A DNA stretch of 64,000 nucleotides from Paenibacillus selenitireducens (GTDB lineage: Bacteria > Bacillota > Bacilli > Paenibacillales > Paenibacillaceae): NCBI RefSeq assembly GCF_002021565.1, contig NZ_MSZX01000001.1, forward strand, positions 793,984 through 857,983, given 5' to 3'. Both the position numbers and the translations under genes were made by a program. Positions 1 to 8,253 of this stretch are shown one piece after another (position 1 is the first letter of the stretch; every line of letters starts with the position of its first letter). A model generated the notes under the pieces. The model worked only from the letters and a program-made list of their open reading frames with translations, made no database searches and had not been told where the DNA came from.

Positions 1-40
1 AATGACAGAATGTGAGTCAAGGTATAGGAGGAAATAGATT

Positions 41-1363
41 ATGTCTAGACCAGTTGTGGCCATTGTTGGACGTCCTAACGTCGGCAAGTCAACGATCTTT
101 AACCGGATTATCGGGGATCGTCTGGCCATTGTTGAAGACAAGCCAGGGATCACGCGTGATCGGATCTACGGGACGGCAGAATGGAATGGGATTCCCTTTA
201 GTGTTATCGATACGGGCGGAATTGAAATTGATGGCGAAGATGCTATCTTAAAGTCCATCCGTATGCAAGCGGAGCTTGCGATTGAAGAAGCTGACGTGAT
301 CGTCTTCATGTGTGAAGCGAAGAGCGGTCTTACGAACGCAGATGAAGAAGTAGCTCAAATTCTCTTCCGCTCCGGCAAGCCAGTCGTTGTTGCGGTTAAT
401 AAAGTCGATAATTTAAGCCGCATGGATGAGATTTATGAATTTTACAGCTTAGGTTTCGGCGATCCGATTGCAATGTCGGGTTCCCACGGTACAGGTGTAG
501 GTGATCTGTTGGATGCTGTTACGGTATTGCTGCCTGAAAAGGAAGAAGAACATTACGACGAAGACGTGATCAAAGTAGCGTTGATCGGTAGACCGAATGT
601 TGGGAAATCGTCGCTTGTCAATGCGATTCTTGGCGAAGAACGTGTTATTGTTAGTGATATTGCGGGAACAACGCGAGATGCGATTGATACGCCGTTTGAA
701 CGCGATGGACAGAAGTATGTATTGATTGATACAGCCGGGATGCGTAAGCGCGGTAAAGTTTATGAAACCACTGAGAAATACAGTGTGATGCGTGCGATCA
801 AAGCGATTGAACGGGCCGATGTCGTTCTCGTTGTCGTAAATGGCGAGGAAGGGATTATCGAGCAGGATAAGCATATCGCAGGATATGCGCATGATGCGGG
901 TAAAGCCTCTTTATTCGTGGTGAATAAATGGGATGTCGTCGAGAAAGACGACAAAACGATGCAACAATTTACGCAGAAGATTCGTGACCATTTCTTGTTC
1001 ATGACATACAGTCCGATTGTATACTTATCTGCAAAAACGAAGCAGCGTCTGCAGAAGCTATTGCCAGTCGTTCAACATGTCTCTGAACAGCATGCACTTC
1101 GGATTCAGACACATATCCTGAATGACATCGTATCCGATGCGGTTGCGATTAATCCGCCACCAACGGATAAAGGGCGTAGAATGCGGATTAACTATGCTAC
1201 ACAAGTGGCTGTAAAGCCGCCTACGATGGTTATTTTCGTAAATGATCCGGAGTTAATGCATTTCTCCTATGAGCGTTATTTAGAGAATAAGATTCGAGCC
1301 GCATTTAACTTTGAAGGAACGCCGATTCGTATCTTTACACGCCGCAAAACGGATAAAGATTAG
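41..1363 (+). CDS. der: Ribosome biogenesis GTPase Der (EngA)
   Basis: Tandem-GTPase protein needed for 50S ribosomal subunit maturation; cytoplasmic and ribosome-associated. Two P-loops with the same GRPNVGKS signature are visible at about residues 10-17 and 183-190, each followed by DTxG (DTGG, DTAG) and NKxD (NKVD, NKWD) motifs. A C-terminal KH-like domain follows. The length of 440 aa is close to the roughly 436 aa of Bacillus Der. The ATG follows a clear aggaggaaa ribosome-binding site. It is followed 26 bp later by plsY and then gpsA, close to the B. subtilis arrangement. Confidence 0.98.
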   Translation: MSRPVVAIVGRPNVGKSTIFNRIIGDRLAIVEDKPGITRDRIYGTAEWNGIPFSVIDTGGIEIDGEDAILKSIRMQAELAIEEADVIVFMCEAKSGLTNADEEVAQILFRSGKPVVVAVNKVDNLSRMDEIYEFYSLGFGDPIAMSGSHGTGVGDLLDAVTVLLPEKEEEHYDEDVIKVALIGRPNVGKSSLVNAILGEERVIVSDIAGTTRDAIDTPFERDGQKYVLIDTAGMRKRGKVYETTEKYSVMRAIKAIERADVVLVVVNGEEGIIEQDKHIAGYAHDAGKASLFVVNKWDVVEKDDKTMQQFTQKIRDHFLFMTYSPIVYLSAKTKQRLQKLLPVVQHVSEQHALRIQTHILNDIVSDAVAINPPPTDKGRRMRINYATQVAVKPPTMVIFVNDPELMHFSYERYLENKIRAAFNFEGTPIRIFTRRKTDKD

Positions 1364-1389
1364 GGGAACAAAGGAAGGAGAACCGAACC

Positions 1390-2004
1390 GTGGTTCTAGC
1401 GATTATCTCAATAATTCTAAGTTATTTAATCGGTGCCATTAGCTTTAGCTTTATTATTGCGAAATGGTTAAAAGGTATCGATATACGGCAACATGGCAGT
1501 GGAAATGCAGGGGCAACGAATACGCTTCGGGTTCTGGGAAAAGGACCAGGGATTTGTGTTCTGCTGCTGGATATGGGTAAAGGGATTCTAGCCGTATGGG
1601 TAGGGAAATGGATGGGCGACATCTCCGTGTGGATCCCTGTGATCTGTGGTATCGCAGCGATTGTAGGGCATAACTGGCCTGTGTATTTCCATTTCAAAGG
1701 CGGCAAAGGAATTGCGACGACCATCGGTGTCATGGCTACATTGGCATTTTTGCCGTCGTTATTTGCAGGTATTATAGCTATCATTGTGATTGCGTTAACA
1801 AGATACGTATCACTAGGTTCATTAATTCTATCGGCTGCTCTGCCGATTCTCATCCTCATTATGAACCGACCGTATGAAATATTATGGGCGAGCTTGCTCT
1901 TGTGCGTTTTCGCATTTGTGAGACATCGCACGAACATTGTGAAGATTGTACAAGGAAAAGAGAACAAGCTCGGCGCGAAGAAAGGGGAAAGACGCGTTGT
2001 CTAA
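1390..2004 (+). CDS. plsY: Acyl-phosphate glycerol-3-phosphate acyltransferase PlsY
   Basis: Membrane enzyme that transfers the acyl group from acyl-phosphate to glycerol-3-phosphate, the first step of phospholipid synthesis. The 204-aa protein has several hydrophobic segments and the PlsY motifs SGNAGATN (about residues 37-44) and GGKGIATT (about 101-108). The start is GTG after a strong aaggagaa site. It overlaps the start of gpsA by 8 bp. This pairing makes sense because GpsA supplies its glycerol-3-phosphate substrate. Confidence 0.96.
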   Translation: MVLAIISIILSYLIGAISFSFIIAKWLKGIDIRQHGSGNAGATNTLRVLGKGPGICVLLLDMGKGILAVWVGKWMGDISVWIPVICGIAAIVGHNWPVYFHFKGGKGIATTIGVMATLAFLPSLFAGIIAIIVIALTRYVSLGSLILSAALPILILIMNRPYEILWASLLLCVFAFVRHRTNIVKIVQGKENKLGAKKGERRVV

Positions 2005-3040
2005 AAAGGTAGCTGTTCTCGTCGCTGGAAGCTGGGGGACTGCATTAGCGAGTGTTCTTGCAGATAACGAACATGAAGTGATGTTATGGTCTCGTAATGC
2101 ACAGCAGGTGGCACAAATGAATGAAGATCATCGGAATGAGAAGTATTTGCCAGGTGTGGACTTGTCGCCAAGAATTCATGCAACGACTTCGATGGAGGAT
2201 GCCGTTAGAGGGGCGTGTGCCATTCTTATCGTGGCTCCGTCCAGCGCGATGCGTGAAGTAACGAGAGAATTGAAGTTATATCGTGATCCAGCGTCTCTCG
2301 TGATTCATGCAACAAAAGGCTTTGAGACCGAATCTCTAAAACGGATGTCGATCGTGATCGCGGAAGAATTGGATTGTGACGCTTCTCAAATCGTTGCCCT
2401 TTCAGGACCGAGTCATGCCGAAGAAGTGGTTCGTCGTTGTCCGACGACTGTAGTTGTTGCATCGGCTGATTTGGCGGCAGCAGAAGAAGCACAAGATTTA
2501 TTCATTAATTCTTTTTTCCGCGTCTACACAAATCCCGATGTTCTTGGCGTGGAGTTATCCGGAGCTCTTAAGAATATTATCGCATTAGGCGCCGGTCTTT
2601 CCGACGGTTTAGGTTATGGTGATAATGCCAAAGCGGCACTGCTTACGAGAGGGTTAGCTGAGATTGCTCGTCTGGGCCTAGAAATGGGTGCGAACCCCAT
2701 GACCTTTGCCGGACTAGCAGGAGTCGGCGATTTAGTCGTAACATGTACAAGTCAGCATAGTCGGAATTGGCGTGCAGGATCTATGATCGGTAAGGGACAA
2801 ACGGTGGAGACGGTTCTACAAGAAATGGGTATGGTTGTTGAAGGGATACGGACGACCAAAGCAGCTTATGCCCTTGCTCGAGAATATAATGTCGTCATGC
2901 CGATTACAGATCAACTATACCAAGTACTCTTCGAGAATAAAGCAGGCAAGCAGGCCGTTGAAGCGTTAATGGGGCGTGTTCGTACGCATGAAATCGAGGA
3001 AATTGCGCAGACGCAGAAAGAAGATTGGCTTAGAAACTAA
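1997..3040 (+). CDS. gpsA: NAD(P)-dependent glycerol-3-phosphate dehydrogenase
   Basis: Reduces dihydroxyacetone phosphate to sn-glycerol-3-phosphate for phospholipid synthesis. The most likely start is TTG at 1997, inside the end of plsY and preceded by aaaggggaaa. An upstream ATG in the same frame at 1946 would add 17 basic residues that do not resemble the family. The product is 347 aa with a Rossmann fold at the N-terminus and the family motif ELSGALKNIIALGAG (substrate/catalytic region). The nucleotide-binding loop reads VAGSWG, so the first glycine of the usual GAGSWG is valine. Confidence 0.96.
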   Translation: MSKKVAVLVAGSWGTALASVLADNEHEVMLWSRNAQQVAQMNEDHRNEKYLPGVDLSPRIHATTSMEDAVRGACAILIVAPSSAMREVTRELKLYRDPASLVIHATKGFETESLKRMSIVIAEELDCDASQIVALSGPSHAEEVVRRCPTTVVVASADLAAAEEAQDLFINSFFRVYTNPDVLGVELSGALKNIIALGAGLSDGLGYGDNAKAALLTRGLAEIARLGLEMGANPMTFAGLAGVGDLVVTCTSQHSRNWRAGSMIGKGQTVETVLQEMGMVVEGIRTTKAAYALAREYNVVMPITDQLYQVLFENKAGKQAVEALMGRVRTHEIEEIAQTQKEDWLRN

Positions 3041-3062
3041 GTTAGATCCTCGATCAGCCTAC

Positions 3063-3090
3063 ACCAAGGACCTCAAGCCCTCATATGATG
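3063..3090 (+). promoter_or_regulatory. Possible sigma-K-type promoter for the spoVIF-like gene
   Basis: ACC at 3063-3065 and CATATGATG at 3082-3090 are separated by 16 bases. This resembles the sigma-K pattern AC-N16/17-CATAnnnTA, with the final A replaced by G. It sits 30 bp before the start of a late-sporulation-type gene. The match is partial and the call is tentative. Confidence 0.35.
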
Positions 3091-3119
3091 TGTAGAAGTC
3101 ACGTCAGAGGAGGGTAATC

Positions 3120-3398
3120 ATGGCTAACGATAACGTATCGAAAAATGTTCTAAAGACGGTGAACCAGAAGACCGGGAAACATATATCTGAAAATCAGATT
3201 AAAAAGCTTGCAAGCAATGTGAAGCCTACTACGATGCAAAGCGAATCTCAACTGCGGGATCTCATTAAGCAAGTTTCGAGCATGTCTAAAATCCCGGTAT
3301 CTGAATCCACCGTCAATGACATTATTAAAGCCGTTAAGGGTAGCGGCGCTAGCATGAGCAATATAGAATCCATCATGAAGATGCTAACGAAAAAATAG
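3120..3398 (+). CDS. Stage VI sporulation protein F-like small protein
   Basis: A 92-aa basic, serine- and lysine-rich protein without membrane segments. Its size and its VNQKTGKHISENQIKKLA-type N-terminus fit the SpoVIF family, a late mother-cell protein that in B. subtilis affects spore coat assembly and GerE activity. The family assignment is from memory of the sequence pattern and location after gpsA in Paenibacillus, not from a search. ATG follows gaggagggtaatc. It is followed by a strong terminator, so it is probably monocistronic. Confidence 0.65.
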   Translation: MANDNVSKNVLKTVNQKTGKHISENQIKKLASNVKPTTMQSESQLRDLIKQVSSMSKIPVSESTVNDIIKAVKGSGASMSNIESIMKMLTKK

Positions 3399-3412
3399 CA
3401 GTTTGAAGGTTC

Positions 3413-3466
3413 AAAGAACAAAAGCGGACTCTACTTCCCAAGAGTCATCTTTTGTTCTTTTTTTTG
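3413..3466 (+). terminator. Rho-independent terminator after the spoVIF-like gene
   Basis: A long inverted repeat pairs aaagaacaaaag with cttttgttcttt. It encloses a second pairing gactct/agagtc and ends in a run of eight or more T. Confidence 0.85.
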
Positions 3467-3469
3467 GAG

Positions 3470-3478
3470 TGATATAAT
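3470..3478 (+). promoter_or_regulatory. Extended -10 promoter for the ferredoxin operon
   Basis: TGATATAAT is a perfect extended -10 element (TGnTATAAT) located just after the preceding terminator and 55 bp before the first ferredoxin start. The -35 region is poor, as is common for extended -10 promoters. Confidence 0.6.
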
Positions 3479-3532
3479 GTTAGTTAGTCTATAGGATAGA
3501 AGAATATGACAGCAGAGAAGAGGGGGGCTATT

Positions 3533-3835
3533 ATGGGACAAAGTATACAGTTAAAGGGCAGAACGATAGCCAAAGAAGTTGAGATCGAATTAGGGAAATC
3601 GATTCTCGATATGGCCGTCAAACACGGTGTGGATTGGGGATTCTCTTGTACACGGGGAACCTGTGCGCGATGCCGCTGCTTCATTGAGTCAGGAGCAGAA
3701 TTTCTGGAAGCACCAACAGATGCGGAATATAATCGTTTAGATGAGGAAGAAATCGAAGCTGGTTACCGCTTAGGTTGTCAAGCGATCGTAAAGGTAGAAG
3801 GATCTGTCGTAGCTATCAACAAAACATATTTCTAG
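3533..3835 (+). CDS. [2Fe-2S] ferredoxin, first of a pair
   Basis: A 100-aa plant-type/adrenodoxin-like ferredoxin that would carry single electrons to an unidentified partner in the cytoplasm. Cysteines are arranged CTRGTCARC (CX4CX2C) at about residues 39-47, with the fourth cysteine in the LGCQA motif near residue 82. The chosen ATG at 3533 follows gaggggggc; an in-frame ATG at 3506 would add nine residues without a ribosome-binding site. A second, differently spaced ferredoxin follows 21 bp downstream. No reductase or oxygenase is adjacent, so the redox partner is unknown. Confidence 0.9.
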   Translation: MGQSIQLKGRTIAKEVEIELGKSILDMAVKHGVDWGFSCTRGTCARCRCFIESGAEFLEAPTDAEYNRLDEEEIEAGYRLGCQAIVKVEGSVVAINKTYF

Positions 3836-3856
3836 ATAACAAGAAAGAGGACAAGT

Positions 3857-4204
3857 ATGGATTTGTATGAAGTGAAATTTGAACCGGATCAACGAAAAAT
3901 ACAAGTCCGAGCGGGCACAACACTTCTCGATGCAGCACGTCGTGCCAAGGTACCTATACGAACACGGTGTGACGGTAAAGCATCCTGTCTGATGTGTAAA
4001 GTTGAAATGGGGCAGCCAACAGGTCTTATGCCTCCTAATAAGCAAGAAGTATTAAAGTTAGGGTCGCTGGTTCATAGCGGAATCAGACTAGCCTGTCAAG
4101 CACGGGTGAATGGCAATACGACTGTGATCGTACCGGAAGATCCACTCAAAGCGGCGATTCGCAAACAATTAGCCCGCAAGGAACAGGAGGATGACTTGTT
4201 TTGA
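3857..4204 (+). CDS. [2Fe-2S] ferredoxin, second of a pair
   Basis: A 115-aa ferredoxin with CDGKASCLMC (CX5CX2C) and a fourth cysteine in LACQA. The CX5C spacing differs from the CX4C of its neighbour, so the two are divergent paralogues rather than a recent duplication. The start ATG follows agaaagagg. The stop overlaps the TTG start of the lipoprotein gene by four bases, indicating co-translation with it. Confidence 0.9.
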   Translation: MDLYEVKFEPDQRKIQVRAGTTLLDAARRAKVPIRTRCDGKASCLMCKVEMGQPTGLMPPNKQEVLKLGSLVHSGIRLACQARVNGNTTVIVPEDPLKAAIRKQLARKEQEDDLF

Positions 4205-4971
4205 CAGTTATGGCAAGGCGTAGAATGAGGTTGCAGCATAAATCGACTCGCGTAGGAGCAGCAGCAGCTATACTAATGCTGCTCGCATCTCTAACAACAG
4301 GGTGCATGTATCCAAAGGAATTGCGGGGAGAGAATCAACTCTCTTATCGTGAGACAACATTGCTTGTGCAGAATGCTGTTGAATCCTACCAGAAGGATAA
4401 CGGTATATTACCTATTATCACAAGTCCACAATCAACGCCGATGTATGAGAAATACCGGATTAACTTTGAACCGCTGATCGATGGCAAGTATCTCAGTGCG
4501 ATTCCATCCACTGCTTATGAGAAGGGTGGAACAGGTTATTTTATGATCATTCATGAAGAGACGAAACCCGCGGTTAAAGTTATGGATTTGACGACCTTTC
4601 AACAAGTCAATGATGTACAGAAGCTTGTCGATACGTATAAGAGCGCGCATGCAGGAGAATTACCGGCAGGGGAGCAAGCCTATCCCGATTTTTATGATAT
4701 TAATGGCGATTTGTTGAACAGCAAGGTACCTACCTTGAAAAGTGTCTATTCTGGGGAAGAAATTCCGTTTATGATGGACAAACAAGGCAAGGTATTTGTC
4801 GATTACGCAACTGACATCATGGTAGCTATTCAGAAATCTGGCAAAGAACCGCAAGGTCAGAATATAGATTTACGTGATCTGCTCGTGGAAGCTTCCTATT
4901 ATGTTCCCGTCAAATCAACTACATATCATTGGGTGAACCAACAACCTGTACCGATCAATACTGCATCTTAA
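4201..4971 (+). CDS. YphF-like lipoprotein
   Basis: A 256-aa predicted lipoprotein. A basic N-terminus and hydrophobic stretch (about residues 18-31) lead to lipobox LTTGC with the lipidated cysteine at residue 35. The rest is hydrophilic with no recognised enzymatic motif. TTG start with aggagg placed nine bases upstream. Its position between gpsA and spoIVA, its size and its CMYP start after lipidation resemble YphF of B. subtilis, whose function is unknown. This identity is inferred from synteny. Confidence 0.65.
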   Translation: MTVMARRRMRLQHKSTRVGAAAAILMLLASLTTGCMYPKELRGENQLSYRETTLLVQNAVESYQKDNGILPIITSPQSTPMYEKYRINFEPLIDGKYLSAIPSTAYEKGGTGYFMIIHEETKPAVKVMDLTTFQQVNDVQKLVDTYKSAHAGELPAGEQAYPDFYDINGDLLNSKVPTLKSVYSGEEIPFMMDKQGKVFVDYATDIMVAIQKSGKEPQGQNIDLRDLLVEASYYVPVKSTTYHWVNQQPVPINTAS

Positions 4972-4994
4972 ATTTTTTGAAGAGGAGAATGAAC

Positions 4995-5741
4995 GTGGGA
5001 GAAAGTAAGCATAAGAAGAATAGTGGAAGCTATGCATCGCAGAAATCCAAGTCGAAGCCGAATAATAAATTTTTCGGTATCTTTATCGCTGTTGTCGTTG
5101 TGGTATTGATTGGAGCTCTGGTTGTATTGAACAACCTTCAACCTTCGAAGGCAGATACGCCGCCAGCGGCAGGAAAGGTCTATGATATTTCTACCGAAGG
5201 CCAACCTACAATTGGGAAACCAGATGCGAAAGTAGAAGTGGTGGAGTTTGGTGATTTTAAATGTCCGACTTGTCGCCAATTTGAGACAGATACGTTCCCG
5301 AAACTCAAAGAACAATATATTGACACCGGAAAAGTAAAATTAACCTTCATTAATTTCTCGTTCATGAGCCAGACGATGGGATTAAAGGATAATGACTCTC
5401 GCCGCGCAGCGATGTTCGGTGAAGCGGTATACAAACAAAATCCAGAAGCATTCTGGACTTACTATCAAGAGCTCTACAAAAACCAAGGGGATGAACGTGA
5501 AGCTTGGGCAACAGAAGAGTTCTTAAGCAATATTGTGAAGCAAATCCCAGGCATCGATGTAGAAAAAGTGAAAAAAGATGTTCAGGATGATGTGAACAAA
5601 TCCGAGTTAGATAAAGACCATAGCATTGTGAACCGCCTTGGTATTTCGTCGACTCCGTCTTTGTTTGTGAATGGTCAGCTATCTCCAGGTTATACGCTAG
5701 ATGCCCTAACTCCACTCATTGAGGCAGAATTAGCCAAATAA
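4995..5741 (+). CDS. bdbD: DsbA-like thiol-disulfide oxidoreductase (BdbD type)
   Basis: A 248-aa membrane-anchored thioredoxin-fold oxidase that introduces disulfides into exported proteins. One N-terminal transmembrane segment (about residues 24-45) is followed by an extracytoplasmic DsbA domain. Its active site is CPTC at residues 90-93, and a cis-proline motif lies in SSTPSLFVNG near the C-terminus. GTG at 4995 is chosen because agaggag lies seven bases upstream; an ATG at 4989 would be too close to it. The DsbB-type partner bdbC follows 12 bp downstream, which supports the function. Confidence 0.9.
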   Translation: MGESKHKKNSGSYASQKSKSKPNNKFFGIFIAVVVVVLIGALVVLNNLQPSKADTPPAAGKVYDISTEGQPTIGKPDAKVEVVEFGDFKCPTCRQFETDTFPKLKEQYIDTGKVKLTFINFSFMSQTMGLKDNDSRRAAMFGEAVYKQNPEAFWTYYQELYKNQGDEREAWATEEFLSNIVKQIPGIDVEKVKKDVQDDVNKSELDKDHSIVNRLGISSTPSLFVNGQLSPGYTLDALTPLIEAELAK

Positions 5742-5753
5742 CGGAGGGATTCG

Positions 5754-6191
5754 ATGAAACAGTGGATGCATAAATATGGATTGTATGCGGCTTGGCTCGT
5801 ATCCATCATTGCAACAGCAGGCAGCCTCTATTTAAGTGAAGTGCTTATGTATGAACCGTGCAAACTCTGTTGGTTCCAACGCATCTTGATGTATCCGCTC
5901 GTAATTATTCTAGGGATTGCAGCCTATGAACAAAATACTCGGATTACGAAATATGCCCTTCCGCTCAGCATCATCGGAGGTTCTATATCAATTTGGCATA
6001 TATTAGAACAGAAACTTCCTGGATTTGCCAAGCTTGCACCCTGCAAAGTAGGTATTCCTTGCAATTTTGACTATTTAAATTGGTTCGGTTTCATTACGAT
6101 TCCCATGCTGGCATTAACCGCATTTATCCTAATTACAGTGATTCTATTCTGGATCCGCAGCGCAGAAAATGAAGAAGAATCCGAAAGCTGA
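5754..6191 (+). CDS. bdbC: DsbB-type quinone-dependent thiol oxidase (BdbC)
   Basis: A 145-aa membrane protein with four hydrophobic segments that reoxidises its BdbD partner using the quinone pool. The first cysteine pair is CKLC (residues 36-39). The second is CKVGIPC (residues 97-103) in the second extracytoplasmic loop. Both are as expected for the DsbB/BdbC family. The ATG follows acggaggg. It ends the operon, with a terminator immediately downstream. Confidence 0.93.
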   Translation: MKQWMHKYGLYAAWLVSIIATAGSLYLSEVLMYEPCKLCWFQRILMYPLVIILGIAAYEQNTRITKYALPLSIIGGSISIWHILEQKLPGFAKLAPCKVGIPCNFDYLNWFGFITIPMLALTAFILITVILFWIRSAENEEESES

Positions 6192-6202
6192 GCAGTAAGC
6201 AT

Positions 6203-6243
6203 AAGGCCTTTCCAACATTTTTATGTTGGGAGGGCTTTTTTTT
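6203..6243 (+). terminator. Terminator after bdbC
   Basis: The core stem ccaaca/tgttgg, extended by aaggcct/agggctt with one mismatch, is followed by eight T. Confidence 0.7.
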
Positions 6244-6368
6244 GTCATGTTATAGATATATTGCGAATAAACTAGCAAATGTGTACATATATCATATTTG
6301 GAAGGCTTGATGGACAGTAGCACCTAGCAGAGAGAAATGACGCGAATCTATTTTTTTGCAAATAAAAC

Positions 6369-6397
6369 GTCATATTTTTTCCACTCGCTCATAAGAT
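6369..6397 (+). promoter_or_regulatory. Sigma-E promoter of spoIVA
   Basis: GTCATATT (6369-6376) and CATAAGAT (6390-6397) are 13 bases apart, close to the sigma-E consensus pair (GTCATATT, CATACAMT). The downstream gene is a known sigma-E target in B. subtilis. The 381-bp gap between bdbC and spoIVA holds the bdbC terminator, this promoter and a leader of about 170 nt in which I see no other gene. Confidence 0.65.
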
Positions 6398-6572
6398 GTT
6401 ACTAGTCCAAATGCATGTACGAGTTTACGTCGCTTCGCGCGCATATCTAGAAAAGGTCATCCTAGCGGCGGCACACACTGGCGACAACGGCAACAGCTCA
6501 TACGTTGCAGTGAATAGTGAACAAGTTTTCTGGTAGATTCGTCTGTCAGAAAAATTTTAGGAGGGGATATCA

Positions 6573-8051
6573 GTGGAAAAAGTGGACATTTTTAAGGACA
6601 TTGCTGAGCGTACCGGCGGGGATATTTACCTCGGGGTCGTCGGTGCGGTCCGCACAGGTAAATCAACCTTTATCAAAAGGTTTATGGAGACGGTTGTTTT
6701 GCCTAACATTACGAATGAAGCTGACCGCGCTAGAGCGATTGATGAATTGCCGCAGAGTGCTGCAGGTAAGACCATTATGACGACAGAACCTAAATTTGTA
6801 CCGAATAATGCAGTGCAAATCCGAGTGGCTGAAGGCTTGGATGTAAACGTGCGCGTCGTAGATTGCGTCGGCTATGCTGTATCAGGTGCAAAGGGGTACG
6901 AAGACGAGAACGGGCCGCGGATGATCTCCACGCCATGGTTCGAAGATCCGATTCCGTTCCAAGAAGCGGCTGAGATCGGGACTCGCAAAGTTATTCAAGA
7001 GCATTCAACCCTTGGTGTTGTTGTAACGACAGATGGCACGATCGCAGAAATTCCCCGTAGTTCTTACGTCGAGTCGGAAGAACGCGTCATTGCAGAATTG
7101 AAGGAAGTGGGCAAACCTTTTGTCCTCATTATCAATTCCACACGACCTCGCAGTGAAGAAGCGCTTCAACTACGTAATGAACTTGCGGCTAAATATGATA
7201 TTCCGGTGATGACGCTCAGCGTGGCTACCATGGGCGAAGATGATGTGATGGGCGTATTGCGCGAGGTGCTTTACGAGTTCCCTGTGCATGAAGTCAACGT
7301 CAATCTTCCAAGCTGGGTCATGGTGTTAAATGATAACCACTGGTTGCGCAGTAACTATGAGAATTCCGTAAGAGACACGGTGAAGGACATTCGTCGTTTA
7401 CGCGATGTGGATCGCATCGTCGCTCAATTTACGGATTATGATTTCATTGATCGTGCAGGACTCAGCGGTATGAATATGGGTCAAGGGGTTGCCGAGATTG
7501 ACCTGTATGCACCGGATGAATTGTACGATCAGATCTTAATGGAAGTTGTTGGCGTAGAAATTCGAGGTAAAGATCACTTGCTGCAACTGATGCAGGAATT
7601 TAGTCATGCGAAGCGGGAATATGATCGGTTCTCAGAAGCCCTGGAGATGGTCAAGACAACGGGTTATGGTATTGCTGCTCCAACCCTTGCCGAGATGCAG
7701 TTGGATGAACCTGAGCTCATTCGTCAAGGCTCAAGATTCGGTGTACGCCTCAAAGCAACGGCGCCTTCTATCCATATGATCCGTGTTGATGTCGAGTCCG
7801 AATTCGCGCCGATTATTGGAACGGAGAAGCAGAGTGAGGAGCTTGTGAGGTACCTCATGCAGGACTTCGAGAACGATCCGATCAAGGTCTGGGATTCAGA
7901 TATGTTCGGTCGCTCGCTGCACTCCATTGTGCGTGAAGGCATTCAAGGCAAAATTGCAATGATGCCGGATAACGCGCGCTATAAACTGCAAGAAACGTTA
8001 GGCCGTATCATTAACGAAGGATCAGGTGGATTAATTGCCATCATCCTCTAA
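6573..8051 (+). CDS. spoIVA: Spore coat morphogenetic ATPase SpoIVA
   Basis: A mother-cell protein that polymerises with ATP on the forespore surface and forms the basement layer of the spore coat. The 492-aa length equals that of B. subtilis SpoIVA. The N-terminus contains the Walker A-type motif GAVRTGKS (residues 24-31) in a TRAFAC GTPase-like fold, and the C-terminus ends in hydrophobic residues (GLIAIIL). Start is GTG after aggagggg. A sigma-E-like promoter lies about 175 bp upstream and a terminator directly after the gene, so it appears monocistronic. Confidence 0.98.
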   Translation: MEKVDIFKDIAERTGGDIYLGVVGAVRTGKSTFIKRFMETVVLPNITNEADRARAIDELPQSAAGKTIMTTEPKFVPNNAVQIRVAEGLDVNVRVVDCVGYAVSGAKGYEDENGPRMISTPWFEDPIPFQEAAEIGTRKVIQEHSTLGVVVTTDGTIAEIPRSSYVESEERVIAELKEVGKPFVLIINSTRPRSEEALQLRNELAAKYDIPVMTLSVATMGEDDVMGVLREVLYEFPVHEVNVNLPSWVMVLNDNHWLRSNYENSVRDTVKDIRRLRDVDRIVAQFTDYDFIDRAGLSGMNMGQGVAEIDLYAPDELYDQILMEVVGVEIRGKDHLLQLMQEFSHAKREYDRFSEALEMVKTTGYGIAAPTLAEMQLDEPELIRQGSRFGVRLKATAPSIHMIRVDVESEFAPIIGTEKQSEELVRYLMQDFENDPIKVWDSDMFGRSLHSIVREGIQGKIAMMPDNARYKLQETLGRIINEGSGGLIAIIL

Positions 8052-8076
8052 CAACCAAATCATTCCATAATATCCA

Positions 8077-8110
8077 AAAGAGGTGCTTTCACGAGCGCCT
8101 CTTTATTTTT
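8077..8110 (+). terminator. Terminator after spoIVA
   Basis: aaagaggtgct pairs with agcgcctcttt (one G-U pair) around a short loop, followed by a T-rich run. Confidence 0.8.
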
Positions 8111-8145
8111 TGTGACAAAATTCATAGTTTTTTTCATAAAACCAA

Positions 8146-8174
8146 TTTACACAATCGGAATTAACGGTTATAGT
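8146..8174 (+). promoter_or_regulatory. Sigma-A promoter of the sugar ABC importer
   Basis: TTTACA (8146-8151) and TATAGT (8169-8174) are separated by exactly 17 bases, about 80 bp before the substrate-binding protein start. No catabolite-responsive operator was recognised near it. Confidence 0.65.
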
Positions 8175-8253
8175 ATCAATAATGAATCTTTGGGAAAATA
8201 TTACCTCAGGTTTCAGCAAAGGAAAAGATAGATTTTTAGTAGGGGGATTTAAG

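Noticed and set aside
449..892. 147-aa minus-strand ORF inside der
   Set aside because: Shadow of the der coding sequence with no homology-like motifs.
1422..1967. 181-aa minus-strand ORF opposite plsY
   Set aside because: It is antisense to a clear plsY, has no ribosome-binding site and its composition is a codon mirror of the real gene.
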